Shown here in pieces: positions 1 to 6,873 of a DNA stretch of 17,422 bases. The stretch lies in NCBI GenBank assembly GCA_027365515.1, contig DAHXMK010000338.1, forward strand, positions 1 to 17,422. The letters are read 5' to 3'. The stretch is from Candidatus Aminicenantota bacterium. Its GTDB lineage: Bacteria; Acidobacteriota; UBA4820; DSQY01. The first letter of the stretch is position 1. Every line of letters starts with the position of its first letter. The translations under genes were made by a program, and so were the position numbers. The notes under the pieces are model-generated. The model ran no database searches, was not told the DNA's origin, and worked only from the letters and a program-made list of their open reading frames with translations.

Positions 1-279
1 TCTTCCCTGCTGGTATTCAATGGCGATGAAGAGCCTGCCGTCCTGCTGGCCAAAGCCGTTCAGCCCAAGCGTGTAAAGGTCCCCAAGCGCCTTCCATTTG
101 TTGGCGTGCGTCTGCAGGAGCGTGACGGCGGGACCGCACTCCGAAATTTCTTTCGAAAAGACCTTGAGCAGGTAAAGGCCGGGCTTTCCGCTGATACTGA
201 CAGCCTTGAAAACCTCGCCAATACTGGTCTGGGAAAAGGCTTCTACCGCCAGGTAATCGCCAAAACGCCGAGGCTCCAT
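1..279 (-). CDS. Protein-kinase-like protein, N-terminal fragment (runs off left edge)
   Basis: The reading frame starts at ATG 279-277 and stays open to base 1, giving 93 residues with no stop. The start has a GGGGAG Shine-Dalgarno 5-8 bases upstream and a good promoter behind it. The protein begins MEPRRFGDYLAVEAF and then shows the layout of a Ser/Thr protein kinase N-lobe: a glycine-loop position (SIGEVFKA), a beta-3 strand with the expected ATP-contacting lysine (YLLKVFSKE), and a stretch like the hinge approach (DGRLFIAIEY). The glycine loop is degenerate: the usual GxGxxG has only one glycine. The catalytic HRD and DFG motifs would lie beyond the window, so activity cannot be judged. 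It could be an active Hanks-type kinase, a pseudokinase or an unrelated fold; kinase-like is my inference from the pattern. Confidence 0.6.
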   Translation of the reverse strand, partial: MEPRRFGDYLAVEAFSQTSIGEVFKAVSISGKPGLYLLKVFSKEISECGPAVTLLQTHANKWKALGDLYTLGLNGFGQQDGRLFIAIEYQQGR

Positions 280-304
280 TTCCGCTCCCCCATCAATCAA
301 GGAT

Positions 305-333
305 AGTTTAAATGCTTCCGGAGCGTTCGTCAA
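305..333 (-). promoter_or_regulatory. Sigma-70-type promoter for the kinase-like gene
   Basis: On the minus strand, TTGACG (333-328) is followed by a 17-base spacer and TAAACT (310-305). This is a close match to the housekeeping consensus with ideal spacing. Transcription would start near base 298, leaving a leader of about 20 bases before ATG 279. Confidence 0.65.
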
Positions 334-377
334 ATGGAGGAACATCCCCAACCTATGTTGGCCCCATAAAAGGAGGT

Positions 378-401
378 GCGGGAGCCTTGGGAGGCTCCCG
401 C
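378..401. other. Strong GC hairpin
   Basis: A perfect 9-base-pair stem (GCGGGAGCC / GGCTCCCGC) closes a 6-base loop. On the minus strand a short TTTT follows, but 8 bases after the stem; on the plus strand no T-run follows. It could be a weak leftward terminator or an RNA-stabilising structure. Confidence 0.55.
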
Positions 402-454
402 TGTGCTAGGGGGTGGGAGGGGGGTGTTCTGCCGCCACCAAGTAAGCAAAGCCC

Positions 455-483
455 TTGCCAACACCTAATAGTTTATTTATCAA
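455..483 (+). promoter_or_regulatory. Possible rightward promoter in the pyr leader region
   Basis: TTGCCA (455-460) matches 5 of 6 bases of the -35 consensus. A 17-base spacer leads to TATCAA (478-483), which matches 4 of 6 of the -10. If used, it would give pyrK a leader of about 350 bases containing the 566-611 hairpin. No better promoter is visible closer to pyrK: a TATACT box at 818-823 lacks a properly spaced -35. Confidence 0.25.
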
Positions 484-565
484 ACAGTTAGCTTCATGAT
501 GTACAGCGCCATTATGGCACAGGTGCCTATTTGGCGCGCCAGATAAAGCGAGGTTGGCCTTGGAA

Positions 566-611
566 GGCTGTTGAGAAATTAGTACTGGGCCGCGGGACTT
601 TTTCAGCGGCC
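566..611. repeat. Imperfect inverted repeat / RNA hairpin
   Basis: GGCTGTTGAGAAA (566-578) can pair with TTTTTCAGCGGCC (599-611) over 13 continuous pairs as plus-strand RNA, if three G-U wobbles are allowed. A competing hairpin, GGCCGC (588-593) with GCGGCC (606-611), uses the same right arm, so the two folds exclude each other. The GACTTTTTCAGCGGCC arm resembles, from memory, intergenic repeats common in some deltaproteobacterial genomes; this is unchecked. Confidence 0.45.
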
Positions 612-688
612 TGTCAGGCAATGCGGGCAAACTGTGGGGGGCAAACCGTCCAATTTCCATTTATTGCCTCTTGACAACCGGTGGTACC

Positions 689-711
689 AAAGAAAAAGCC
701 CCTTTCGGGGC
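689..711 (-). terminator. Leftward intrinsic terminator with no obvious source gene
   Basis: On the minus strand, stem GCCCC and GGGGC (711-698) closes a GAAA tetraloop and is followed directly by TTTTTCTTT. This is a compact, classic Rho-independent terminator. It would stop transcripts coming from the right on the minus strand, yet the gene to its right is pyrK on the plus strand. Confidence 0.6.
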
Positions 712-836
712 CGGAGGGGATGGAGGGAGGGTTTGAAGGTTATCTCTTAAGCAATGGGCGTGCCAGCCCCATCATGCCGATAATATTTGCCTCTGGTCTT
801 GCAGGCCCAAGCCGCGCTATACTTAGGGCCGGAGGG
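708..836 (+). repeat. 11-base direct repeat GGGCCGGAGGG (two copies)
   Basis: Identical copies lie at 708-718 and 826-836. The second supplies the GGAGG ribosome-binding site of pyrK; the first overlaps the right arm of the leftward terminator. A duplicated translation-initiation region is one explanation; chance in purine-rich sequence is another. Confidence 0.4.
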
Positions 837-839
837 AAA

Positions 840-1616
840 GTGGCCTCGAAGCCTATGCACCTCGTTCAAAACGCCAGACGTGGCCCCTACGCCACTTTGA
901 CTCTGCGCGGTGAGGTCATTCCGTCACACCCCGGCCAATTCTATATGCTGCGGGGGGATTGGGGCCTTTCTCCGCTGCTCGGCCGCCCGATCTCCATCCT
1001 GGGCGAAGAGGCGGCCCGGTCGGAGGTTCGGTTCCTGGTCAAAGCGGTGGGCGAAGGCTCGCGCATTTTGCATGCACTGGAACCTGGGGATGTCGTTCAC
1101 GCTACCGGCCCTCTAGGCAGCGGCTTCCCGCTTTCTGGATGGGATCCGCAATCCCCCGTAATCTTGCTTGCGGGCGGCGTCGGAGTCCCTCCGATGGTTT
1201 ACCTGGCAAGCCGCCTTTCCGAAAGCGGGGCCGGAATCATCTTCTGCCAGGGGGCGAGGACCAAGGAAGATCTGCTCCTGCTTGACGAGCTCGAAGAGAT
1301 GGGAGTGACGCCTCACCTGGCCACGGACGACGGCAGCGCCGGCCATAAAGGAGTGGTAACGGAGCTTCTCGCGAGAGAACTGGAATACCAACCGGGGGCA
1401 GTCTTCGCCTGCGGACCGGAAGCGATGCTTCGATCCGCCGCCAGGCTCTGCAAGGGGAAGGCGCCATGCTACGTCAGCCTTGAAGCGGCCATGGGTTGTG
1501 GTTATGGAGTCTGCCTGAGCTGCGTCACCCAGGTGACAAAGGAGGGACGGACGGCCAATCAGAGGATTTGTAAAGAGGGGCCGGTCTTCGATGCGGAGGC
1601 GCTGCCGTGGCTTTGA
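840..1616 (+). CDS. pyrK: Dihydroorotate dehydrogenase B, electron transfer subunit
   Basis: PyrK carries electrons from dihydroorotate, oxidised by PyrD, through a 2Fe-2S cluster and FAD to NAD+, in the cytoplasmic PyrD2K2 complex of UMP synthesis. The 258-residue product has the expected order: an FAD-binding barrel with RPISI near residue 48, a nucleotide-binding segment LLAGGVGVPPM near 108, and four cluster cysteines at C220, C225, C228 and C244 (CGYGVCLSC, then ICKEG). I chose GTG 840 because GGAGG lies 4 bases upstream and the protein then begins close to the family's usual N terminus (HLVQNARRG). The frame is open back to 681, but nothing family-like precedes GTG 840, and ATG 853 is too far from the GGAGG. 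The 3' end overlaps pyrD by 10 bases, so the two subunits are translationally coupled. Confidence 0.92.
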   Translation: MASKPMHLVQNARRGPYATLTLRGEVIPSHPGQFYMLRGDWGLSPLLGRPISILGEEAARSEVRFLVKAVGEGSRILHALEPGDVVHATGPLGSGFPLSGWDPQSPVILLAGGVGVPPMVYLASRLSESGAGIIFCQGARTKEDLLLLDELEEMGVTPHLATDDGSAGHKGVVTELLARELEYQPGAVFACGPEAMLRSAARLCKGKAPCYVSLEAAMGCGYGVCLSCVTQVTKEGRTANQRICKEGPVFDAEALPWL

Positions 1617-2560
1617 ACCTTGGCGTAAGGGTCGGGAACCTTCAACTCAAAAATCCGGTCATGCTCGCCTCGGGATGTTGCGGCTATGCTCTGGAGATGG
1701 AGGAGTTTTTTGACCTGAGTCTCCTTGGCGGATACTGCTTGAAGGGCCTCTGCGAAGGGGGGAGCGAAGGCAACCCGCCGCCGAGGCTGTGCGAGACTCC
1801 CGGCGGACTGATCAACTCGATAGGCCTTCAGAACATAGGAATAGAGGCTTTCTTGAAGGAGAAGGCCCCCAAGCTGAGGAAGGCCGGCTCAGTGATGGTG
1901 GCCAATTTCTACGGCCACAGCGTTGACGAGTACGCCGCCGCCGCCGAAAGACTCCAAGCCGAGCCATGCATAGCGGCGCTTGAAATGAATATCTCCTGCC
2001 CCAACGTAAAGACGGGCGGCATAGCCTTCGGAACAGACCCCAAGCTTGTCCACGAGGTGACCGCGGCATGTCGAAAGGCGACTGCGAAGCCGCTCTGGGT
2101 CAAACTTACGCCCAACGTAACCGACATCACCGAAACCGCGAAAGCCGCCGAGGATGCCGGAGCCGACGCGCTCTCGTGCATCAACACATACCCGGCAATG
2201 GCGATAGACGTGGAACGGCGCGCCTTCAAGATCAACACGAGATCGGGAGGGTTGTCCGGTCCAGCGATAAAGCCGCTGGCGGTGCGCGCCGTTTACCTCG
2301 TAAGCAAGGCGGTGAAAATACCGGTCGTCGGAATCGGAGGCATCTCCACATGGGCCGACGCGGTCGAGTTCATGCTGGCGGGCGCGAGCGCCGTTCAGGT
2401 CGGCACGGCCCTCTTCTCCAATCCGCTGGCTCCGCTCGAAATACTTGAGGGCATGAGGGAGTACTGCGCCAGGCATGGAGTGGAGGAGATTTCCACCTTG
2501 ACGGGCGCCGCAAAAGATTTCGAGCGTCCCAGTTGCAACCTGCCCTCTAGAACTAAGTGA
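1607..2560 (+). CDS. pyrD: Dihydroorotate dehydrogenase B, catalytic subunit (class 1B)
   Basis: This FMN-dependent TIM-barrel enzyme oxidises dihydroorotate to orotate and passes electrons to PyrK. The 317-residue length is normal. Family motifs are clear: NPVMLASG near the N terminus, NSIGLQN, NISCPNVKTGG with the catalytic-base cysteine C131 that marks class 1 enzymes, VKLTPNV, NTRSGGLSGPAIKP, and the phosphate-binding end VGIGGIST followed by AVQVGTALF. The start is GTG 1607, with GGAGG at 1595-1599 inside pyrK. The adjacent pyrK makes this the NAD-linked 1B type rather than the fumarate-linked 1A type or the membrane quinone-linked class 2 enzyme. Confidence 0.95.
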   Translation: MALNLGVRVGNLQLKNPVMLASGCCGYALEMEEFFDLSLLGGYCLKGLCEGGSEGNPPPRLCETPGGLINSIGLQNIGIEAFLKEKAPKLRKAGSVMVANFYGHSVDEYAAAAERLQAEPCIAALEMNISCPNVKTGGIAFGTDPKLVHEVTAACRKATAKPLWVKLTPNVTDITETAKAAEDAGADALSCINTYPAMAIDVERRAFKINTRSGGLSGPAIKPLAVRAVYLVSKAVKIPVVGIGGISTWADAVEFMLAGASAVQVGTALFSNPLAPLEILEGMREYCARHGVEEISTLTGAAKDFERPSCNLPSRTK

Positions 2561-2588
2561 TGCCGCATTGAACGCCGTGGAGAAGAAA

Positions 2589-3296
2589 ATGGCCGAGCTG
2601 GTGGTGGCCCTGGACGTGAGCGAAACGAGGAAATTGGATGAACTCCTGGAAGTGCTTTCAGGAAGCCCCGTCTGGGTGAAACTGGGATTGGAAGCTCTTT
2701 CGGCTTTCGGTTATGGCGCCATCGGACGAGCACGGGAGAAGGGTTTCAAGGTGTTCGCCGACGTGAAGTACCACGACATACCCAACACCGTTGGTTCCGC
2801 TTCGCGCGTCGTCACCAGGGCGGGCGCCTCGATGTTCAACGTCCACTGCTCGGGAGGCGCGGCAATGTGCGCGGCCGCCCGCAAGGAGTCGGAAGAGGAG
2901 GCCGCGAAGTTAGGCATGGCCAGGCCCATCGTCCTCGGCGTTACGGTCCTTACGAGCCTCGGCGCCGATGACCTTGGCGTGATGGGCTTTGCTGGGGGGG
3001 CCGCGGAAACGGCCCTCAAACTTGCTTCTGCTGGAAAGTCGGGGGGGCTGGACGGGGTCGTCTGCTCCGTCCATGAAGCGGCCTCAATCAAGGCCAGGCT
3101 CGGCGAGAATTTTCTGACGCTCACGCCGGGCATCCGCCCGGCAGGGGCCGGCGTCCAGGACCAGAAACGGGTGGCCACGCCTGCCGCAGCCGTAAAGGCC
3201 GGCGCCGACTTTCTTGTCGTAGGCCGCCCGATCACCGGCGCGCCCGCCCCCGCCGCCGCCTGCCGCGCAATACTTCAAGAAATGACAAAAAGCTGA
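2589..3296 (+). CDS. pyrF: Orotidine 5'-phosphate decarboxylase
   Basis: PyrF decarboxylates OMP to UMP, the last step of the pathway. The 235-residue protein starts MAELVVALDV, the usual first strand of the barrel. It carries the catalytic signature DVKYHDIPNT with D58, K60 and D63, then LTPGIRP and VGRPIT, which hold the phosphate. I chose ATG 2589 because GGAG lies 6 bases upstream and the start fits the family. An upstream in-frame TTG (2568) would add 7 residues but has no ribosome-binding site. It lies 28 bases after pyrD, so very likely in the same operon. No terminator was found after it. Confidence 0.94.
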   Translation: MAELVVALDVSETRKLDELLEVLSGSPVWVKLGLEALSAFGYGAIGRAREKGFKVFADVKYHDIPNTVGSASRVVTRAGASMFNVHCSGGAAMCAAARKESEEEAAKLGMARPIVLGVTVLTSLGADDLGVMGFAGGAAETALKLASAGKSGGLDGVVCSVHEAASIKARLGENFLTLTPGIRPAGAGVQDQKRVATPAAAVKAGADFLVVGRPITGAPAPAAACRAILQEMTKS

Positions 3297-3385
3297 CGGC
3301 TGAAGCTGGGGACACGCCAGGCGCTCCGCGCGCGGTCCATCCCTATTTCAGAGGCAGGCTCTAACCTTTTCTATCGTTCCGAGCG

Positions 3386-3396
3386 TATATTATAAC
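3386..3396 (+). promoter_or_regulatory. Possible -10 region for the sensor gene
   Basis: An AT-rich block reading TATATTATAAC interrupts GC-rich sequence about 45 bases before the sensor start, with TATATT or TATAAC as candidate -10 boxes. The best-spaced -35 (TTTCTA, 3368-3373) is poor. The rest of the 3297-3437 gap shows no other structure. Confidence 0.35.
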
Positions 3397-3437
3397 TCGG
3401 GTGTTCAGCCCCAGCCTGGGGTATGCAAGGTGCCGCC

Positions 3438-6400
3438 ATGCGAACAAGTAGAACGCTGTCTCTCTTCACGGCGTTTTTCCTCTCGGCCTTCGCGTGCGAA
3501 CTCTTCGCCCAGGCCGGCGGCCCTGTTTTCAGAACACTCTCCATAGAAAACGGGCTTTCCCAAAGCATCGTGAACGCGATGGTTCAAGACCGCCAGGGCT
3601 TCATGTGGTTCGTTACCGAAGACGGCCTTAACCGATACGACGGATACACGTTCAGGACTTTCAAGCACGACGCGAAAGACCAAGGCAGCCTCGTGCACAA
3701 CGAAATCAAGTGCATCCGGGAGGGATCCGACGGCAAGATCTGGATAGGCAGTTTCTACCGAGGGCTTGAGTGCTTCGATCCGGCAACGGAGCGCTTCACT
3801 CATTTTCGCCATGATCCTGCCGATCCCGCGAGTCTTGGCCACGACATCGTGTGGGCCGTCCTTGAAGATCACAGGGGCAGCCTATGGGCGGGGACGGGCG
3901 GTGGCGGCCTTGACCTGCTCGATCGCCGGAGCGGCAAATTCACTCACTTCAGGCACGACCCTGATGATCCGGATTCCCTGCCAGCCGATGACGTGCGCTC
4001 CCTCTACGAGGACAAGTCCGGGGCAATATGGATTGGAACCTGCGGTGGTGGCCTCTGCCGCATGGACCCGGCCACCGGCTCGTTCACCAATTACCAGGCG
4101 AAAGCCGGCGATCCCACATCTCTGTCCAGCAATGACGTGAGGGCGATCGTCCAGGACCGCGCCGGCCGGATATGGGTTGGAACCAACGGAGGCGGATTGT
4201 GCGGCCTGGACCGCGCGGGCGGAAACTTTCGCCGGTTCCGTCACGATCCAGGCATCCGCGAGAGTCTCGCGAACAACGTTGTTCTCGCTCTTCAGGTGGA
4301 TGATGCCGGAATGTTGTGGGTTGGAACCGACGGCGGCGGCCTTCAGCGGTTGGTGAATACGCGCCTTGGCACCTTCGCAACCTACAGGCACGTCCCAAAC
4401 CATCCTCAGACTTTAGCCAGCGACCGCATCTACTCGCTTTACCTCGACCGCTCTTCGGTTCTCTGGGCCGGGACATACGGGAGCGGCGTCAGCCGGTGCG
4501 ACCTGAAGAGAAAAGAGTTTACGGCTTACTACCACGACCCTTCAGATCCTTCATCCCTTGGTGACAGCATTGTCTGGTCATTCTGCGAGCCGCAAGAAGG
4601 CGTCTTGTGGGTAGGGACGAACGACGGAGGCTTGGACAGGATGGAGAGGTCCACCGGCCTCTGCACTCACTTCAGGCATGATCCTGCCGACCCTGGCTCG
4701 CTGAGCCACGATTCGGTCAGGATGGTAATTGCCGACAGGAGCGGCAACATCTGGCTCGCCACAAATGGTGGCGGGCTCGACAGGCTCGATCCAAAGAAGA
4801 GGATATTCAGCCATTTCCGCCACGACGCTTCCCGGCCCGAAAGCTTAAGCCATGACGAGCTTCGCATGGTCTTCGAGGACAGCGCTGGGACCATTTGGGT
4901 GGGCACCTACGGTGGCGGACTGGACCGGTGGGAGCCGGCGACAGGCGGGTTCGCCCATTACCGCTGCGTCCCGGACGACCCTGCAACGATATCGAGCGAC
5001 TATGTTCGCACGGCTTTCGAGGACCGGGAGGGAAACCTTTGGTTCGGGACTCACGGAGGCGGTCTTAACCGCTTCGACCGGAAGCTGGGGACGTTCGTCA
5101 GGTATCGTAACGATCCGGTCAATCCGATGACGCTTTCAAATGACTTCGTTTTCTCAATTCACGAGGACGCTTCCGGAACGCTCTGGGTCGCGACATACGG
5201 CGGCGGGCTCAACCGCATGGATCGCACAAGCGGCACTTTCACCGCCGTCAGAAAGTCGGACGGCCTGCCTGATGACGCCATATATGGCATTCTTGAAGAC
5301 AAGAGTGGAAATCTCTGGCTGAGCACTAACGCCGGCATCGCCAGGTACTCGCCAAGCTCCAGCGCGGTGCGCGGCTACACGGCCGAAGACGGCCTCCAGA
5401 GCAACGAGTTCAACGGCGGCGCTTATTACCAGAACGGCCGAGGCGAGATGTTTTTCGGCGGGGTCAACGGATTCAACGTCTTCGATCCCGGCAAAATAGT
5501 TGATGACCAGTTCAAAGCCAACGTGGTACTGACCGATTTTCAGATCTCCAACCATACGGTACCCATCGGGAAGTTCTCGGCTGGACGGACGATCCTTGAC
5601 AAGACGATAAGCTACTCGGAGCGAGTTCAACTTGAGCACGTGGACCAGGTCGTCTCATTCGAGTTCTCGGCCCTCGATTATGCCGCTCCCGAAAAGAACC
5701 GCTATGCCTACCGGCTTGAAGGCCTTCAAGACCAATGGACCGATCTTGGAACCCGCCGCTTCGTCATGTTTACGACGCTGCCGGCCGGACGCTACTTACT
5801 GAGGGTGAAAGCCACCAACAGCGACGGCGTTTGGAACGAGGACGGCGCTTCGCTTGCCATCATCATTAGGCCGCCTTGGTGGCGGAGCCTCTGGGCATAC
5901 ATTCTCTACCTTACGCTTCTTAGCGGAGCTGTCTTCGCAATAGTTCGGTTCGAGCGGGCGCGCGAGCGGGAAAAAGGGGAACTGGTCGAAGCCGAGCTTA
6001 GAATGCAGACGGCCGAGCTGCAGTCGCGCGTGGCCGAAACGGAGGCGAGGGCGCTCAAGGCGGAAAACGAGAGAAAGCGGCGGGAGCTGGAGCAGGCAAG
6101 GGAACTTCAGCTCTCAATGCTCCCTTCCAAGCCGCCCGACCATCCGCGTTATACCATCGCCGCCCAGATGCGGACGGCCACCGAGGTCGGGGGGGATTAC
6201 TACGATTTTCACGCGCACGAGGATGGGCGCATCACGGTCGCGATCGGCGATGCCACCGGGCACGGCACGCGGGCGGGCATCATGGTCGCCTTGATGAAGA
6301 GCCTTTTCGCGAGGCTCTGTTGCGAGCCCGAGCTGGAGGGCTTCTTCGCCGAGTGCAACAAGACGCTCAGAGAAATCTCGCTCGGGCGGATGTACATGGC

Positions 6401-6809
6401 GCTGGGGCTCGTCCGCCTGAACGGCGCGTCGGTCCAGGCGGTCGGAGCGGCCATGCCGCCCCTCTTCATCCACCGGGCTGAGACGGGGCGCGTCGAGCGG
6501 TACCCTCTGAGCGGCATGTTCCTTGGGACGGAATTGGACCTTCCCTATGAGCGGGTCGGATTTGCGATGGTCCCGGGCGACACGATGCTGTTGGTTTCCG
6601 ATGGGTACCTCGAGCAGGCAGGTGCCGGCGGAGAGCAGCTTTATTACGAGCGCTGCTCCGACTATTTTGCTGAAGCGGCGGGCAATGCTCCGGAAAGGAT
6701 TGTCGCCCGGCTTCTTGACCGATTCGATTCATGGCGCGGGCAAATGCCCCAAGCCGACGACGTGACGCTGGTCGTGATCCAGGCGAAGAACGGCCAATCG
6801 GAGAATTGA
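3438..6809 (+). CDS. Sensor: signal peptide, 14-blade propeller, Y_Y_Y domain, membrane segment, PP2C/SpoIIE phosphatase
   Basis: The product (1123 residues) has an export signal (MRTSRTLSLFTAFFLSAFA, likely cut after AQA). Fourteen Reg_prop blades follow to about residue 690, with cores such as WVGTNGGGL and WFGTHGGGLNR. They would form two seven-bladed propellers, as in hybrid two-component sensors. A Y_Y_Y domain (about 693-808; ENRYAYRLEGL is typical), one membrane helix (818-838) and a charged coiled coil (to about 890) come next. The cytoplasmic end is a PP2C phosphatase of the SpoIIE/RsbU type with all metal-binding aspartate motifs: GGDYYDF (about 918), GDATGHG, VSDGYLEQ and ADDVTLVV. 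I infer periplasmic ligand sensing that controls dephosphorylation of a partner-switch antagonist. I chose ATG 3438 because it starts the signal peptide cleanly and has AAGG upstream; ATG 3423 would add 5 residues. Confidence 0.9.
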   Translation: MRTSRTLSLFTAFFLSAFACELFAQAGGPVFRTLSIENGLSQSIVNAMVQDRQGFMWFVTEDGLNRYDGYTFRTFKHDAKDQGSLVHNEIKCIREGSDGKIWIGSFYRGLECFDPATERFTHFRHDPADPASLGHDIVWAVLEDHRGSLWAGTGGGGLDLLDRRSGKFTHFRHDPDDPDSLPADDVRSLYEDKSGAIWIGTCGGGLCRMDPATGSFTNYQAKAGDPTSLSSNDVRAIVQDRAGRIWVGTNGGGLCGLDRAGGNFRRFRHDPGIRESLANNVVLALQVDDAGMLWVGTDGGGLQRLVNTRLGTFATYRHVPNHPQTLASDRIYSLYLDRSSVLWAGTYGSGVSRCDLKRKEFTAYYHDPSDPSSLGDSIVWSFCEPQEGVLWVGTNDGGLDRMERSTGLCTHFRHDPADPGSLSHDSVRMVIADRSGNIWLATNGGGLDRLDPKKRIFSHFRHDASRPESLSHDELRMVFEDSAGTIWVGTYGGGLDRWEPATGGFAHYRCVPDDPATISSDYVRTAFEDREGNLWFGTHGGGLNRFDRKLGTFVRYRNDPVNPMTLSNDFVFSIHEDASGTLWVATYGGGLNRMDRTSGTFTAVRKSDGLPDDAIYGILEDKSGNLWLSTNAGIARYSPSSSAVRGYTAEDGLQSNEFNGGAYYQNGRGEMFFGGVNGFNVFDPGKIVDDQFKANVVLTDFQISNHTVPIGKFSAGRTILDKTISYSERVQLEHVDQVVSFEFSALDYAAPEKNRYAYRLEGLQDQWTDLGTRRFVMFTTLPAGRYLLRVKATNSDGVWNEDGASLAIIIRPPWWRSLWAYILYLTLLSGAVFAIVRFERAREREKGELVEAELRMQTAELQSRVAETEARALKAENERKRRELEQARELQLSMLPSKPPDHPRYTIAAQMRTATEVGGDYYDFHAHEDGRITVAIGDATGHGTRAGIMVALMKSLFARLCCEPELEGFFAECNKTLREISLGRMYMALGLVRLNGASVQAVGAAMPPLFIHRAETGRVERYPLSGMFLGTELDLPYERVGFAMVPGDTMLLVSDGYLEQAGAGGEQLYYERCSDYFAEAAGNAPERIVARLLDRFDSWRGQMPQADDVTLVVIQAKNGQSEN
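3600..5500 (+). repeat. Tandem repeats coding for 14 propeller blades
   Basis: Units of about 144-150 bases (48-50 codons) recur within the sensor gene. Each codes for a W-x-G-T-x-G-G-G-L core, a D-x-x-T-G-x-F-x-x-Y/F segment and often the phrase FRHDPADPxSL. Blades 2 to 11 are the most alike. The last three lose the HDPxDP insert, and blade 14 has FF in place of the core tryptophan. Confidence 0.85.
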
Positions 6810-6816
6810 AATAGGC

Positions 6817-6845
6817 TTTCAAGCTTGCCGGTGCTGTGATATTCT
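6817..6845 (+). promoter_or_regulatory. Weak candidate promoter for the small membrane protein
   Basis: TTTCAA (6817-6822), a 17-base spacer and TATTCT (6840-6845) lie between the sensor and the next start. The match is modest (3/6 and 4/6), so co-transcription with the sensor is equally possible. Confidence 0.25.
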
Positions 6846-6873
6846 TTGGCCGTTGTTTAGGAAGGAGGGCATG

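Larger units (their letters stand above)
280..839. other. Long intergenic region upstream of pyrK
   Basis: This 560-base stretch has no convincing gene. It holds the leftward kinase promoter, a strong hairpin (378-401), a possible rightward promoter (455-483), a wobble-paired hairpin (566-611), a leftward terminator (689-711) and an 11-base direct repeat (708-718 and 826-836). A minus-strand ORF of 84 codons (660-406) has ATG and a GAGG box 6 bases upstream, and stops 5 bases before the 378-401 hairpin. Its product matches nothing I recognise and reads like non-coding sequence. The frame of pyrK is open back to base 681, but that extension does not look like PyrK. No PyrR-binding or riboswitch consensus was recognised. 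Confidence 0.7.

Noticed and set aside
514..546. Ten-codon plus-strand leader peptide (ATG 514 to TAA 546)
   Set aside because: No ribosome-binding site, and no codon bias or structure pointing to attenuation by translation.
755..815. 6S RNA-like core (GCCAGCCCCATCATGCCGAT resembles the 5' half of the E. coli 6S bubble)
   Set aside because: No long closing stem or 3' half was found, and a 180-base RNA would run into pyrK. The likeness is short and may be chance.
681..839. N-terminal extension of PyrK using the open frame from 681 or ATG 720
   Set aside because: The extension has no PyrK-like features, ATG 720 sits only 2 bases from its GGAGG, and GTG 840 has a better-spaced site and gives the normal length.
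1889..2476. A 195-codon minus-strand frame opposite pyrD
   Set aside because: pyrD is unambiguous on the plus strand; the antisense frame has no start signal or recognisable domain.
3423..3437. ATG 3423 as start of the sensor gene
   Set aside because: It has no well-spaced ribosome-binding site and adds residues ahead of an otherwise clean signal peptide; ATG 3438 fits better.
3297..3437. Terminator after pyrF
   Set aside because: Only weak GC-rich palindromes are present and no T-run follows any of them.
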